A stretch of DNA of 22,347 nt, from the IMG/VR virus record IMGVR_UViG_3300047476_000904, positions 1 through 22,347 of that record. One strand, 5' to 3'. Positions 5,241 through 13,200 of the stretch are shown here, piece after piece. The position numbers and the translations under genes were made by a program. Origin of the DNA: a virus. The notes under the pieces are model-generated. The model was not told where the DNA came from. It saw only the letters and a program-made list of their open reading frames with translations, and ran no database searches. Positions within the stretch are counted from its first letter, which is position 1. Each line of letters opens with the position of its first letter.

Positions 5241-7721
5241 ATGGACATCGACAAGTCGCTCAACCAAGCCCCGCTAGGTATGTCTTCGATGATGGAGATG
5301 GACGAGGGTCCTGACATTGAGATTGAGATTGAAGACCCTGAGAGTGTCGAGATTGGCATCGGGGGTATGGAGATCGAGATCGACCCTAGCGAGGACGAGG
5401 GCGACTTTAACGACAACCTAGCCGAAGACTTGGACGAGGGCGTGCTTACAGAGCTTGCTGGCGACCTTATCGGTGAGTTTGACGAAGATATTGGCAGCCG
5501 TAAGGACTGGATACAGACATACGTAGACGGCCTTGAGCTGCTGGGTATGAAGGTTGAAGACCGGACCGAGCCTTGGCCCGGCGCATGTGGTGTGCATCAC
5601 CCACTGCTGTCCGAAGCTGTGGTTAAGTTCCAAGCCGAGACTATGAGCGAGACATTCCCAGCCCAAGGGCCGGTGCGTACGCAGATTATCGGTAAAGAGA
5701 CTAACGAGAAGAAGGACGCCGCTGCACGCGTCCAAGAAGACATGAATTACCAGTTGACCGATGTGATGGTCGAGTATCGCCCTGAGCATGAGCGCATGCT
5801 GTGGGGGTTGGGCCTCGCAGGTAACGCGTTCAAGAAGGTGTATTTCGACCCATCACTCGGTCGTCAAGTCTCCATGTACGTCGCTGCGGAAGATGTAGTC
5901 GTACCTTATGGCGCGTCCAGCTTGGAAGTCGCTGAACGCGTCACCCATGTGATGCGGAAAACCCCGAACGAGCTTAAAAAGCTCCAAGCAAATGGGTTTT
6001 ACCGTGATGTAGACCTACCAGACCCCGTCAATTCGATGGATGAGGTCGAGCAGAAGATTTCGGAGCAGCTCGGCTTCCGTGCTGAGACCGATGACCGGTA
6101 TAAATTGCTGGAAATGCACGTTGATATCGTCATTGAGGACGACGAATACCGTAGCGACGAGGAAAACGAGCTTGGTATTGCGCTCCCATACGTCGTTACC
6201 ATAGATAAAGAGACCGAGACGGTCCTATCTATCCGCCGTAACTGGAACCCAGATGACAAGAAAAAGCTTAAGCGCAACCACTTCGTACATTATTCGTACG
6301 TTCCGGGCTTTGGCTTCTACGCTTTTGGCCTTATTCACCTTATCGGTGCTTTTGCTAAGTCTGGTACCAGCCTTATTCGTCAGCTTGTCGATGCTGGTAC
6401 TCTATCTAATCTACCGGGTGGATTTAAAACTAAGGGCTTGCGCGTCAAGGGTGACGACACCCCGATAAGCCCTGCTGAATGGCGCGATGTGGACGTAGCG
6501 TCGGGTACGATGCGCGACAATATCATGCCGTTGCCGTATAAAGAGCCAAGCCAAGTGCTCTACAGCCTCCTTGGGACCATCGTAGACGAAGGTCGTCGCT
6601 TCGCGGGTATGGCGGACATGAAGGTGTCTGACATGTCTGCACAGGCTCCTGTGGGCACCACACTGGCTATTCTCGAACGTACGTTGAAGATGATGAGTGC
6701 CGTGCAGGCACGCGTCCACTACGCGATGAAGCGGGAGTTCCAGCTTCTCAAGGGCATCATCCGCGACTACACGCCAGATACGTACAGCTACGAGCCAGAA
6801 GAAGGCGGTCGTCGGGCCAAGAAGTCTGACTACGACAACGTCGAGGTTATTCCGGTCTCTGACCCTAACGCAGCGACAATGGCGCAGAAGATTGTACAGT
6901 ATCAGGCTGTCATCCAGCTGGCCCAAGGCGCGCCGCAGATTTATGACCTGCCATACCTGCATCGCCAGATGCTTGAGGTGCTGGGTATCAAGAACGCCCA
7001 GAAGCTCGTACCGCTCAAGGACGGTGACGACATGAAGCCACGTGACCCCATCTCTGAGAATATGGACGTCATCAACGGTAAGCCAGTCAAAGCGTTTATC
7101 TACCAAGACCACGAGGCGCACATCGCAGTCCACATGGCTGCTATGCAAGACCCCAAGATTATGCAGCTTATGGGCCAGAGTCCTAATGCACAGACAATGC
7201 AGGCCTCTATGCAAGCGCATATAGCAGAACACCTTGCGTTTGCGTATCGCAAGCAGGTCGAAGAGCAGGCTGGTGTACCACTACCACCGCCTAACGCAGA
7301 AATGGACGAGAACACCGAACTGGCTGTCTCCCGTCTGGCAGCACAAGCAGCACAACAACTGCTTCAGAAGAACCAAGCCGAAGCTCAACAGCAGCAGAAC
7401 CAACAGATGGCCCAAGACCCCATCGTACAGATGCAGATGCAAGAGCTTCAGATTAAGCAGGGTGAACTCGACCTCAAGCGACAGAAGCTACAGATTGACG
7501 CCGCTGAGAAGAATGACCGCCTAGAACTCGAGCAGATGCGCATCGAGTCACAGGAAGAGATTGCTGGCCTAAACGTCGGCGCAAAACTTGCCACTTCCAA
7601 AGGACAAATGGAAGCTAAGCAGGAAGCGGAAGGACTCCGCATGGGTATCGAATTGGCCCGTGAAGCCTTCCAACGTGAACAACCCGTTCCTAACCAAGCA
7701 ACGCCCAAGGAGAATGAATGA
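5241..7721 (+). CDS. Portal protein, P22-type, 826 aa
   Basis: The portal is the dodecameric ring at the head vertex through which DNA enters and leaves. The core (about 85-640) resembles the P22-type portal family. It includes the WPGACGVHHPLLSEAVVKFQ segment near 113-132, the GFYAFGLIHLIG/AKSGTSLIRQLVDAGTLSNLPGG stem and channel region around 355-395, and RRFAGMADMKVSDMSAQAPVG around 450-475. It is somewhat longer than P22 gp1 (725 aa). The first 60 residues are very acidic (IEIEIED and related), and the C-terminus (about 673-826) is Gln-rich then a long heptad-like helix, fitting the barrel extension of P22-type portals. The ATG follows the preceding stop directly, with GAAGG upstream inside that gene. 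The end overlaps the next ATG by 4 bp. Confidence 0.92.
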   Translation: MDIDKSLNQAPLGMSSMMEMDEGPDIEIEIEDPESVEIGIGGMEIEIDPSEDEGDFNDNLAEDLDEGVLTELAGDLIGEFDEDIGSRKDWIQTYVDGLELLGMKVEDRTEPWPGACGVHHPLLSEAVVKFQAETMSETFPAQGPVRTQIIGKETNEKKDAAARVQEDMNYQLTDVMVEYRPEHERMLWGLGLAGNAFKKVYFDPSLGRQVSMYVAAEDVVVPYGASSLEVAERVTHVMRKTPNELKKLQANGFYRDVDLPDPVNSMDEVEQKISEQLGFRAETDDRYKLLEMHVDIVIEDDEYRSDEENELGIALPYVVTIDKETETVLSIRRNWNPDDKKKLKRNHFVHYSYVPGFGFYAFGLIHLIGAFAKSGTSLIRQLVDAGTLSNLPGGFKTKGLRVKGDDTPISPAEWRDVDVASGTMRDNIMPLPYKEPSQVLYSLLGTIVDEGRRFAGMADMKVSDMSAQAPVGTTLAILERTLKMMSAVQARVHYAMKREFQLLKGIIRDYTPDTYSYEPEEGGRRAKKSDYDNVEVIPVSDPNAATMAQKIVQYQAVIQLAQGAPQIYDLPYLHRQMLEVLGIKNAQKLVPLKDGDDMKPRDPISENMDVINGKPVKAFIYQDHEAHIAVHMAAMQDPKIMQLMGQSPNAQTMQASMQAHIAEHLAFAYRKQVEEQAGVPLPPPNAEMDENTELAVSRLAAQAAQQLLQKNQAEAQQQQNQQMAQDPIVQMQMQELQIKQGELDLKRQKLQIDAAEKNDRLELEQMRIESQEEIAGLNVGAKLATSKGQMEAKQEAEGLRMGIELAREAFQREQPVPNQATPKENE

Positions 7722-7912
7722 CTCATGAGTTACTGACGTACCTGTCAAAAAAGATACAAGACGAGATTGACGTACTTAGCGGCGACCTCGCCCGTGGAAC
7801 TGCAAAAGACCACGGGGACTATAAATACGCCTGCGGGATTATCCGTGGGCTTATGATTACAAACGGTTTCATTGCTGAAGCCGCACAAAGAATGGAACAC
7901 GACGATGACTAA
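7718..7912 (+). CDS. Small conserved phage protein after portal, 64 aa
   Basis: This is a short helical protein (about 7-25 and 35-60 helical) with the segment GTAKDHGDYKYACGIIRGLM (27-46). I remember very similar small proteins directly after portal genes in aquatic phages, but none has a function I can name. An AAGGAG lies 6 nt upstream, and the ATG overlaps the portal stop by 4 bp. It has an acidic C-terminus (EHDDD). A minor head-assembly role is suggested only by position. Confidence 0.8.
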   Translation: MTHELLTYLSKKIQDEIDVLSGDLARGTAKDHGDYKYACGIIRGLMITNGFIAEAAQRMEHDDD

Positions 7913-8348
7913 TGCAGAGGACAATACTCTCCCGACCCTACCAGAGATTTTTCTGGCTTCGGACGTAAACAACATTCAGGACGCAACAGTGCTGCCTGAC
8001 ACCGACGAGAAGAAAGCCAAGCAGCTTCCAGACCCGTCAGGCTACCGCATTCTGTGCGCTATTCCTGAGGCTGAAGAGAAGACCGCTGGCGGTATCTTCA
8101 AGGCCGACTCTACCAAGCAATTTGAAGAGCTCAGTACTCCAGTGCTTTTGGTGCTGAAGATGGGTCCAGATTGCTACAAGGACGAGAAACGCTTTCCGTC
8201 CGGCCCATGGTGCCAAGAAGGCGACTTCATCCTTACCCGCCCACATGCAGGTAGCCGTGTGAAAATCCACGGTCGTGAGTTCCGCCTCATCAACGACGAC
8301 AGTGTCGAAGGTGTTGTTGAAGACCCCCGGGGCATTTCCCGCGCTTAA
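7905..8348 (+). CDS. GroES-like co-chaperonin, 147 aa
   Basis: GroES-type proteins cap the GroEL folding chamber. Residues 45-140 follow the Cpn10 order. SGYRILCAIPEAEEKTAGGIFKAD matches the first strand plus mobile loop (about 56-75, with TAGGIF in place of SAGGIV). TPVLLVLKMGPDCY matches the GEVLAVGNG strand, and QEGDFILTRPHAG the VGDIVIFNDGYG strand. REFRLINDDSVEGVVED matches the closing strands. An extra N-terminal arm of about 44 residues, acidic and Pro-rich, precedes the barrel. Start chosen: ATG 7905, which overlaps the previous gene's end; a TTG at 7872 would add 11 unlikely residues. Phage T4 gp31 is the known example, needed for capsid folding. The location between portal and scaffold fits the same job. 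Confidence 0.8.
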   Translation: MTNAEDNTLPTLPEIFLASDVNNIQDATVLPDTDEKKAKQLPDPSGYRILCAIPEAEEKTAGGIFKADSTKQFEELSTPVLLVLKMGPDCYKDEKRFPSGPWCQEGDFILTRPHAGSRVKIHGREFRLINDDSVEGVVEDPRGISRA

Positions 8349-8377
8349 CGGGCGTAACCCGTACATAGGAGAATGAT

Positions 8378-9322
8378 ATGAGTATGGATGATAACGACGA
8401 CTTCTCGTTTGAAATCGAAGACGAAACCCCCGTTGAAGGTGCTGAAAAGCCCGAAATTGAAATCGAAGATGATACCCCCGAGGCAGACCGTGGCCGTGAG
8501 CCAATGCCAAAGGAACTTGTTGAAGAGCTAGAAGCTGATGAGCTTGAAGATTATTCCGACAAGGTAAAGACCCGTCTGAAGCAGATGAAGAAGGTCTGGC
8601 ACGACGAGCGTCGTGAAAAAGAACGCGAAATGCGCGAAAAGGCAGAAGCCCTTTCTGTTGCTCAACGCGTTATGGAAGAAAACCGTAGGCTGAAAAGCAC
8701 GCTAGCTAAGGGCGAAGAGTCCCTTATGGGCAGCTACAAGCAGACTGCGGAAATGGAAGCCGCAGCGGCTAAGCGTGAGTTCAAAGAAGCGTACGAGTCA
8801 GGTGATGCAGACCGTCTAGCAGACGCTCAAGAAAAGCTTGCAGAGGTTAACTACCGCATGCAGCAAATAAATAGTTATCGTCCTACTTTACAAGAAGAAG
8901 ATAACGAGGTAGAAATACCGCAACAGCAGGTACAAATTCCGACACCTGACCAGAAAACTATGGCGTGGCAAGAGCGCAATACGTGGTATGGTACAGACCC
9001 GGAAATGACTGCATCTGCTCTTGGGCTTCACCAGAGGCTCATAAATGAACGTGGCCCGCAGTTTGCAGGTACCGACGAATATTGGGGCGTTGTAGACAAA
9101 ACTATGCGCCGTCGCTTCTCCGATTACTTCGGAGACGAAATGGATAATGGTGACACCAAACCCACTGCACGCGAACAAAAAGCGTCATCGGTCGTTGCTC
9201 CAGCCTCACGTACACGGTCCCCCAAAAAGATTGTGTTGAAACAGTCCCAACTGGTGATTGCTCGTAAACTGGGTTTAACCCCTGAGCAGTACGCCCGTGA
9301 ACTTATGAAGATGGAGAAATAA
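8378..9322 (+). CDS. Head scaffolding protein, 314 aa
   Basis: Scaffolds template the procapsid and are then removed. The protein has the usual make-up: an acidic N-terminus (about 4-36, with the repeated EIED-TP motif), a long charged coiled coil (about 45-165, rich in Glu/Lys/Arg/Met), a Gln/Pro linker (170-192), a conserved aromatic segment (195-255), and a basic C-terminal helix-loop-helix (KKIVLKQSQLVIARKLGLTPEQYARELMKM, about 283-312). In P22-type scaffolds a basic helix-loop-helix at the C-terminus binds coat protein. AGGAG lies 5 nt upstream of the ATG, and a small ACGGG/CCCGT hairpin (8347-8361) precedes it. The position between portal and major capsid genes supports the call. No protease domain is visible. 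Confidence 0.8.
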   Translation: MSMDDNDDFSFEIEDETPVEGAEKPEIEIEDDTPEADRGREPMPKELVEELEADELEDYSDKVKTRLKQMKKVWHDERREKEREMREKAEALSVAQRVMEENRRLKSTLAKGEESLMGSYKQTAEMEAAAAKREFKEAYESGDADRLADAQEKLAEVNYRMQQINSYRPTLQEEDNEVEIPQQQVQIPTPDQKTMAWQERNTWYGTDPEMTASALGLHQRLINERGPQFAGTDEYWGVVDKTMRRRFSDYFGDEMDNGDTKPTAREQKASSVVAPASRTRSPKKIVLKQSQLVIARKLGLTPEQYARELMKMEK

Positions 9323-9323
9323 A

Positions 9324-9800
9324 ATGACTGATATTATTGACGCCCTAGAAGGCAAAGCGGGCTCCGCCCGTGCACCTCGTGAAACCCGTGCAGAAGCTGA
9401 ACGTCCCAAAGTATGGCAACCGGCATCGACCCTGCCAGAACCGGACAAACAAGCTGGCTATGCGTATCGTTGGATACGTGTATCGTCGATGGGTAAAAAC
9501 GATGCTAGCAACGTCTCGTCCAAACTACGGGAAGGTTGGGAGCCGGTGGCAATTGAGGAACAACCTCAGTTCCAAATGTTGGTGGACCCGGACAGCCGTT
9601 TCAAAAACAACATCGAAGTCGCAGGACTGTTGTTGTGCAAGGCACCGGAAGAACTGATGGCGCAGCGTAAGGCATACTTCGCTAACAAAAATCAGTCTCA
9701 GATGGACTCCGTGGACAATAACTTCATGCGTGAGAACGACGCTCGTATGCCACTCTTTAGGGAAAAACGGTCTACGACGTCATTTGGCAAAGGCAAATAG
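9324..9800 (+). CDS. Conserved phage head-region protein, 158 aa
   Basis: I recognise the pattern but not a function. YRWIRVSSMGKNDASNVSSKLREGWEPV (about 48-75), then NIEVAGLLLCKAPEELMAQRKAYFANK (96-122), then SVDNNFMRENDARMPLFREKRSTTSFG (129-155) recur in proteins between scaffold and capsid genes in aquatic phages. Such a protein could be a minor head or assembly component. The ATG lies 1 nt after the scaffold stop, with GGAG upstream. The first 35 residues are Arg/Ala-rich and probably disordered. Confidence 0.8.
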   Translation: MTDIIDALEGKAGSARAPRETRAEAERPKVWQPASTLPEPDKQAGYAYRWIRVSSMGKNDASNVSSKLREGWEPVAIEEQPQFQMLVDPDSRFKNNIEVAGLLLCKAPEELMAQRKAYFANKNQSQMDSVDNNFMRENDARMPLFREKRSTTSFGKGK

Positions 9801-9816
9801 CTAAAGGAGCTATAAA

Positions 9817-10434
9817 ATGGCATACCCTTCTGTTACCAGCCCTTACGGGCTAATCCCGATCAATCTGATCGGCGGACAGGTTTTTGCTGGTGCAACTCGT
9901 CAACTTCCAATCGCAACCAACTCTTCGACTGCCATCTTCTATGGTGACGTCGTTAAGTTGCTCGCAGGCGGTACTGTTGGCAAGGACACTGGTACAGACG
10001 CTGCTACACCAGTCGGTGTTTTCCTCGGTTGCACCTATACGGACCCAACCTTTGGTCTGACATTCCGTCAGTACTACCCCGGCACCACGAACATCAGTGA
10101 CATCACAGCATACGTTCAGGAAGACCCTGATGCGTTGTTCAAGGTCGCTGTATGCGCTGGTACCAACTCGAACACCATCAGCTATCTCACTCAAGCCGCT
10201 GTCGGCTCGAACGTGAAGCTCGCTAACGGTGCGAACAACGTAGGTTCGACCTCGAACGGTAACTCCAAGGTGGGTGTAGACTCGACCGAAGGTACTACTT
10301 CGACATGGCCTATCCGCGTAGTCGATGTTGTTCCTGAAACCGCTATTGCAGGTAACCCCGGTTCTTACACCGAAGTTATCGTCAAGTGGAACCAAGGCAC
10401 TCACCAGTACCTCAACCCAACCGGTCTGGCATAA
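9817..10434 (+). CDS. Probable capsid-associated structural protein, 205 aa
   Basis: This is a beta-rich protein full of Gly, Thr, Asn and Val. Its N-terminus (MAYPSVTSPYGLIPINLIGGQVFAGATRQLPI) is characteristic of proteins encoded just before the major capsid gene in related phages. It has no signal peptide or coiled coil. A strong ribosome-binding site (AAAGGAG) lies 7 nt upstream, suggesting high expression. A head decoration or stabilising role is likely, but this is inference. Only 12 nt separate its stop from the capsid start. Confidence 0.75.
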   Translation: MAYPSVTSPYGLIPINLIGGQVFAGATRQLPIATNSSTAIFYGDVVKLLAGGTVGKDTGTDAATPVGVFLGCTYTDPTFGLTFRQYYPGTTNISDITAYVQEDPDALFKVAVCAGTNSNTISYLTQAAVGSNVKLANGANNVGSTSNGNSKVGVDSTEGTTSTWPIRVVDVVPETAIAGNPGSYTEVIVKWNQGTHQYLNPTGLA

Positions 10435-10446
10435 GGAGACTGACTA

Positions 10447-11358
10447 ATGGCAATTTCACGCGCACAACTTCTTAAGGAACTGTTGCCCGGACTGAACGCT
10501 TTGTTCGGCCTCGAGTATGCACGTTACGGCGAAGAGCACAAAGAAATCTACGAAACGGAAACTTCTGAACGTTCGTTCGAAGAAGAAACGAAGCTTTCTG
10601 GTTTCTCGGCTGCTCCAGTCAAGAACGAAGGTTCGGCCATCGCATACGACAACGGCCAAGAAGTCTTCACCGCTCGCTACAACCACGAAACGATTGCCCT
10701 CGGGTTCTCGCTGACTGAAGAAGCGATTGAAGATAACTTGTACGACTCGCTGTCGTCGCGTTACACGAAGGCCTTGGCTCGCGCCATGTCCTACACCAAG
10801 CAAACTAAGGCTGCTGCAGTCTTGAACAACGGCTTCGACACCGACTACACTGGCGGTGACGGTCAACCATTGTTCTCGGCTTCGCACCCATTGGTTTCTG
10901 GTGGCACGAACTCGAACATCCCAAGCACTCCTGCTGATTTGAACGAAACGTCGCTTGAAGCGGCTGTAATTCAGATTGCAGCGTGGACGGATGAACGCGG
11001 CCTGCTCATCGCAGCTAAGCCACGTAAGCTTATCGTACCACCAAGCCTGATGTTTGTTGCTACTCGCTTGCTCGAAACCGAACTCCGCGTTTCGACTGCA
11101 GACAACGACATCAACGCACTGAAGTCAAACGGCTCTATCCCAGAAGGTTACGCCGTAAACCACTTCTTGACCGACACTGACGCGTGGTTCTTGACCACCG
11201 ACGTGCCAAACGGTCTGAAGCACTTTGTTCGTACGCCAATGGCGACGGGCATGGACGGTGACTTCGATACTGGTAACGTTCGTTACAAGGCTCGTGAGCG
11301 TTATTCGTTCGGCTGGTCAGACCCTCTGGGTATGTACGGCAGCGAAGGCGCAGCCTAA
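10447..11358 (+). CDS. Major capsid protein, gpT-like HK97 fold, 303 aa
   Basis: This is the main shell protein. The sequence matches the Mu gpT-like capsid pattern: a helical N-terminus (AQLLKELLPGLNALFGLEYARY), the E-loop-like VFTARYNHETIALGFSLTEEAIEDN around 74-98, GQPLFSASHPLVSGGT about 139-154, the KLIVPPSLMFVATRLLETELR segment about 193-213, and a closing RERYSFGWSDPLGMYGS. AAGGAG lies upstream of the ATG. Codon choice looks very uniform (GAA, TTC, TCG, AAG), as in a highly expressed gene. A terminator follows at once, ending the first virion transcript. No separate protease or pro-domain is visible, so maturation may not involve cleavage. Confidence 0.9.
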   Translation: MAISRAQLLKELLPGLNALFGLEYARYGEEHKEIYETETSERSFEEETKLSGFSAAPVKNEGSAIAYDNGQEVFTARYNHETIALGFSLTEEAIEDNLYDSLSSRYTKALARAMSYTKQTKAAAVLNNGFDTDYTGGDGQPLFSASHPLVSGGTNSNIPSTPADLNETSLEAAVIQIAAWTDERGLLIAAKPRKLIVPPSLMFVATRLLETELRVSTADNDINALKSNGSIPEGYAVNHFLTDTDAWFLTTDVPNGLKHFVRTPMATGMDGDFDTGNVRYKARERYSFGWSDPLGMYGSEGAA

Positions 11359-11362
11359 TAGT

Positions 11363-11388
11363 TTCCCCGAGAGCGTAGCTCAAGGGAA
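11363..11388 (+). other. Hairpin just after the capsid gene
   Basis: TTCCC (11363-11367) pairs with GGGAA (11384-11388), and GAGC-GTA-GCTC forms an inner stem (11371-11381). It begins 4 nt after the capsid stop and directly precedes the terminator hairpin. It may protect the capsid mRNA 3' end. Confidence 0.4.
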
Positions 11389-11394
11389 CGGGGG

Positions 11395-11428
11395 GAAGGG
11401 AGGAGAGAAATCTCTTCCCTTCTTTTTT
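11395..11428 (+). terminator. Rho-independent terminator after major capsid gene
   Basis: GAAGGGA (11395-11401) pairs with TCCCTTC (11416-11422), and AGAG pairs with CTCT above a 2-nt GG bulge. Six T residues follow (11423-11428). It would end or attenuate transcription after the capsid gene. I see no convincing promoter in 11429-11532, so the genes beyond may rely on read-through. Confidence 0.75.
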
Positions 11429-11532
11429 GTTTGTGGTATATCTACGCTACTAGGGAACAATATTCGTACCGACCGGCCCAGCGGACTTAGTAGAGACGGT
11501 ACGTACGAGTGCTACTACACAGGAGATAAATC

Positions 11533-11886
11533 ATGGCTAATACCACATTTAACGGTCCAGTTCGTTCAGAGAACGGCTTCCAAACAATTTCAATCAACGC
11601 CACAACCGGCGCGGTAACTGTTACCGGCACCATCGGTGCAGCAATCACTGCAACCAGCACGGTCACTGCTCTTAGCGGTTCGGCTCTCACGGCTGGCGGC
11701 GCTGCTGCTTTCATCGGCACAAACACTGCTGCTGGTATGGGTGTCTACATGGGTTCAGGCGCTCCGACTATCGCTGCTGCCAAGGGTTCGCTCTACCTGC
11801 GTAGCGATGGTTCAGGCGTTGCTGACCGTGCGTATATCAATACAAACGGCTCGACCACATGGACGGCGCTTTCGACCGCAGCCTAA
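11533..11886 (+). CDS. Probable capsid decoration or minor virion protein, 117 aa
   Basis: The start MANTTFNGPVRSENGFQTI and the end PTIAAAKGSLYLRSDGSG..DRAYINTNGSTTWTAL are patterns I remember from small phage virion proteins beside capsid genes. The middle is an Ala/Thr/Val-rich repeat-like stretch. The LYLRSDG...W..L motif also appears in fibre-type proteins as a beta-strand surface element. AGGAG lies 8 nt upstream. It is the first gene after the capsid terminator. Decoration of the capsid is likely, though a different virion role is possible. Confidence 0.65.
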   Translation: MANTTFNGPVRSENGFQTISINATTGAVTVTGTIGAAITATSTVTALSGSALTAGGAAAFIGTNTAAGMGVYMGSGAPTIAAAKGSLYLRSDGSGVADRAYINTNGSTTWTALSTAA

Positions 11887-11914
11887 TCGGTAGCCTCTAA
11901 GAAGGAGAAACCCG

Positions 11915-12196
11915 ATGGGTATGCAATATGACGTCAAGAACGTACACGCGAACGCTAGTGGTAGCCTTGTAGGCTACCGCACACGTGTCAAAGGTATGGT
12001 TATCACTTCGGGTGGCACTACTGCCGGTTCCGTCATTCTTAAGGATGGTGGTTCTGGTGGTACAACACAGATCGAAGTTGATTTACCCGCTACTGCGGCT
12101 TTTCATACTGTGTTTATCCCCGGTGAGGGTGTGCTGTTCGAAACCAACGTTTACGCTGCGTTGACGAACTGCTCAGTCTCCGTATTCTACGGGTGA
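11915..12196 (+). CDS. Small beta-rich structural-type protein, 93 aa
   Basis: A Gly/Thr/Val-rich sequence with alternating hydrophobic strands (VKGMVITSGGTTAGSVILKDGG, TTQIEVDLPATAAFHTVFIPGEGVLF, SVSVFYG) suggests a compact beta-sandwich. AAGGAG lies before the ATG. It sits between a decoration-type protein and a glycosyltransferase, in the virion module. I know similar small proteins in this place in other phages but not their function. Confidence 0.7.
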   Translation: MGMQYDVKNVHANASGSLVGYRTRVKGMVITSGGTTAGSVILKDGGSGGTTQIEVDLPATAAFHTVFIPGEGVLFETNVYAALTNCSVSVFYG

Positions 12197-12199
12197 TAT

Positions 12200-12937
12200 A
12201 TGCAGCAGGAACAAAGCTACGACTTAGCTGGTAAGAGCGTCTTCATCGCTCTTCCAGCGTACGACTTCAAGGTGTCCTTGAAGCTAGCTGTTTCTCTTGC
12301 ACGCTTTGCTCAGCAGGCTGCGGCACACGGAGTTGAACTTCACATCGGCAGCATATGCGGGTGTTCGGTTGTTTCTCGTGCGCGCAACCTGCTGGCGCAA
12401 GACCTGCTTGAGTCCAAGTGCGACTACCTCATGTTCATCGACTCGGACATTAACTTCGAGCCAGAAGACGTATTCCGCCTCATGGCGTGGGGTACAGACC
12501 CTAAGAAGGGTATTGTAGCTGCGGTGCCCCGTACGCGCAGCGAAACCAAAACTTATATTGCTACTCTCGACCACGACGAGAACAACCAACTCACCATGAA
12601 CCAGATGGGCCTAGTACGTGCAAAGCGCGTGGCGACAGCCTTTATGCTCGTGCGTCGTGAAGTGTTTGAGCAGATGTCAGAGGCCCACCCAGAGTGGAGC
12701 TACTACGACACGCGGTCCGACCGCATGCTAAACGCTATGTTCGACTTCCTCGTCACCGACGAAGGTTACATCGGAGAGGACTTCCTCTTCTGCGACCGTG
12801 CACGGGAACTTGGTTTTGAAGTGTGGGTAGACCCCACAATCACACTGGGCCACATGGGCGTACAGGAATATATCGGCAACTACGGCGATGATATCCTCTA
12901 CCCGATGGTTGTCCCCGCACAGAAGGACGCAGCATAA
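12200..12937 (+). CDS. GT-A fold glycosyltransferase, 245 aa
   Basis: This is predicted to transfer a sugar from a nucleotide-sugar donor. VFIALPAYDFKVS (14-26) is a nucleotide-binding first strand. YLMFIDSDINFEPED (77-91) holds the DxD metal motif (D81, D83). GYIGEDFLFCDRARELGFEVWVDP (189-212) contains the GED motif of the likely catalytic base (E193/D194), and TLGHMG supplies a late His (H218) often used as metal ligand. The protein is soluble, without signal or membrane segments. It lies within the virion genes, so a virion protein (capsid decoration, fibre) or a host surface sugar could be the acceptor; the sequence cannot decide. Start: ATG 12200, with a weak GGGTGA site and 3 nt after the preceding stop. 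Its stop overlaps the next start (TAATG). Confidence 0.85.
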   Translation: MQQEQSYDLAGKSVFIALPAYDFKVSLKLAVSLARFAQQAAAHGVELHIGSICGCSVVSRARNLLAQDLLESKCDYLMFIDSDINFEPEDVFRLMAWGTDPKKGIVAAVPRTRSETKTYIATLDHDENNQLTMNQMGLVRAKRVATAFMLVRREVFEQMSEAHPEWSYYDTRSDRMLNAMFDFLVTDEGYIGEDFLFCDRARELGFEVWVDPTITLGHMGVQEYIGNYGDDILYPMVVPAQKDAA

Positions 12938-13200
12938 TGCCACTAGGTTTAAAACTACCACCTAAACTACAAGCCAAACTTGATGCGAGGGCGATGAACA
13001 AGTTTCAGGCGGCACAAGCTGGCGGTGCCAACATGGGTGCCCCTGCTATGGGCGGTCGCTACGGAGTCACAGACCGGGGCGAAAACACCAAGGACTTCAA
13101 AAAGGGCGGTAAGGTCAAGAAGATGGCTAAGGGCGGTTCCGCCTCTCGCCGTGCTGACGGCTGCGCCACTCAGGGCAAGACCAAAGGCAAGTTCGTCTAA
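12937..13200 (+). CDS. Basic Lys/Gly-rich protein with AKGG motif, 87 aa
   Basis: The N-terminal 40 residues are Leu/Lys/Ala then Gly/Ala/Met-rich. The C-terminal part is strongly basic: FKKGGKVKKMAKGGSASRRADG (54-75) followed by QGKTKGKFV. The final GGS..DG.A..GKTK pattern is also at the C-terminus of the 381-aa protein downstream. I recall such tails in many aquatic phages but no assigned function. DNA or capsid interior binding is plausible from charge. The start overlaps the glycosyltransferase stop by 1 bp and the stop overlaps the next start by 1 bp. Confidence 0.75.
   Translation: MPLGLKLPPKLQAKLDARAMNKFQAAQAGGANMGAPAMGGRYGVTDRGENTKDFKKGGKVKKMAKGGSASRRADGCATQGKTKGKFV

Noticed and set aside
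6411-7232. 273-codon leftward frame inside portal
   Set aside because: It lies fully within the well-supported portal gene and shows no motif or start signal.
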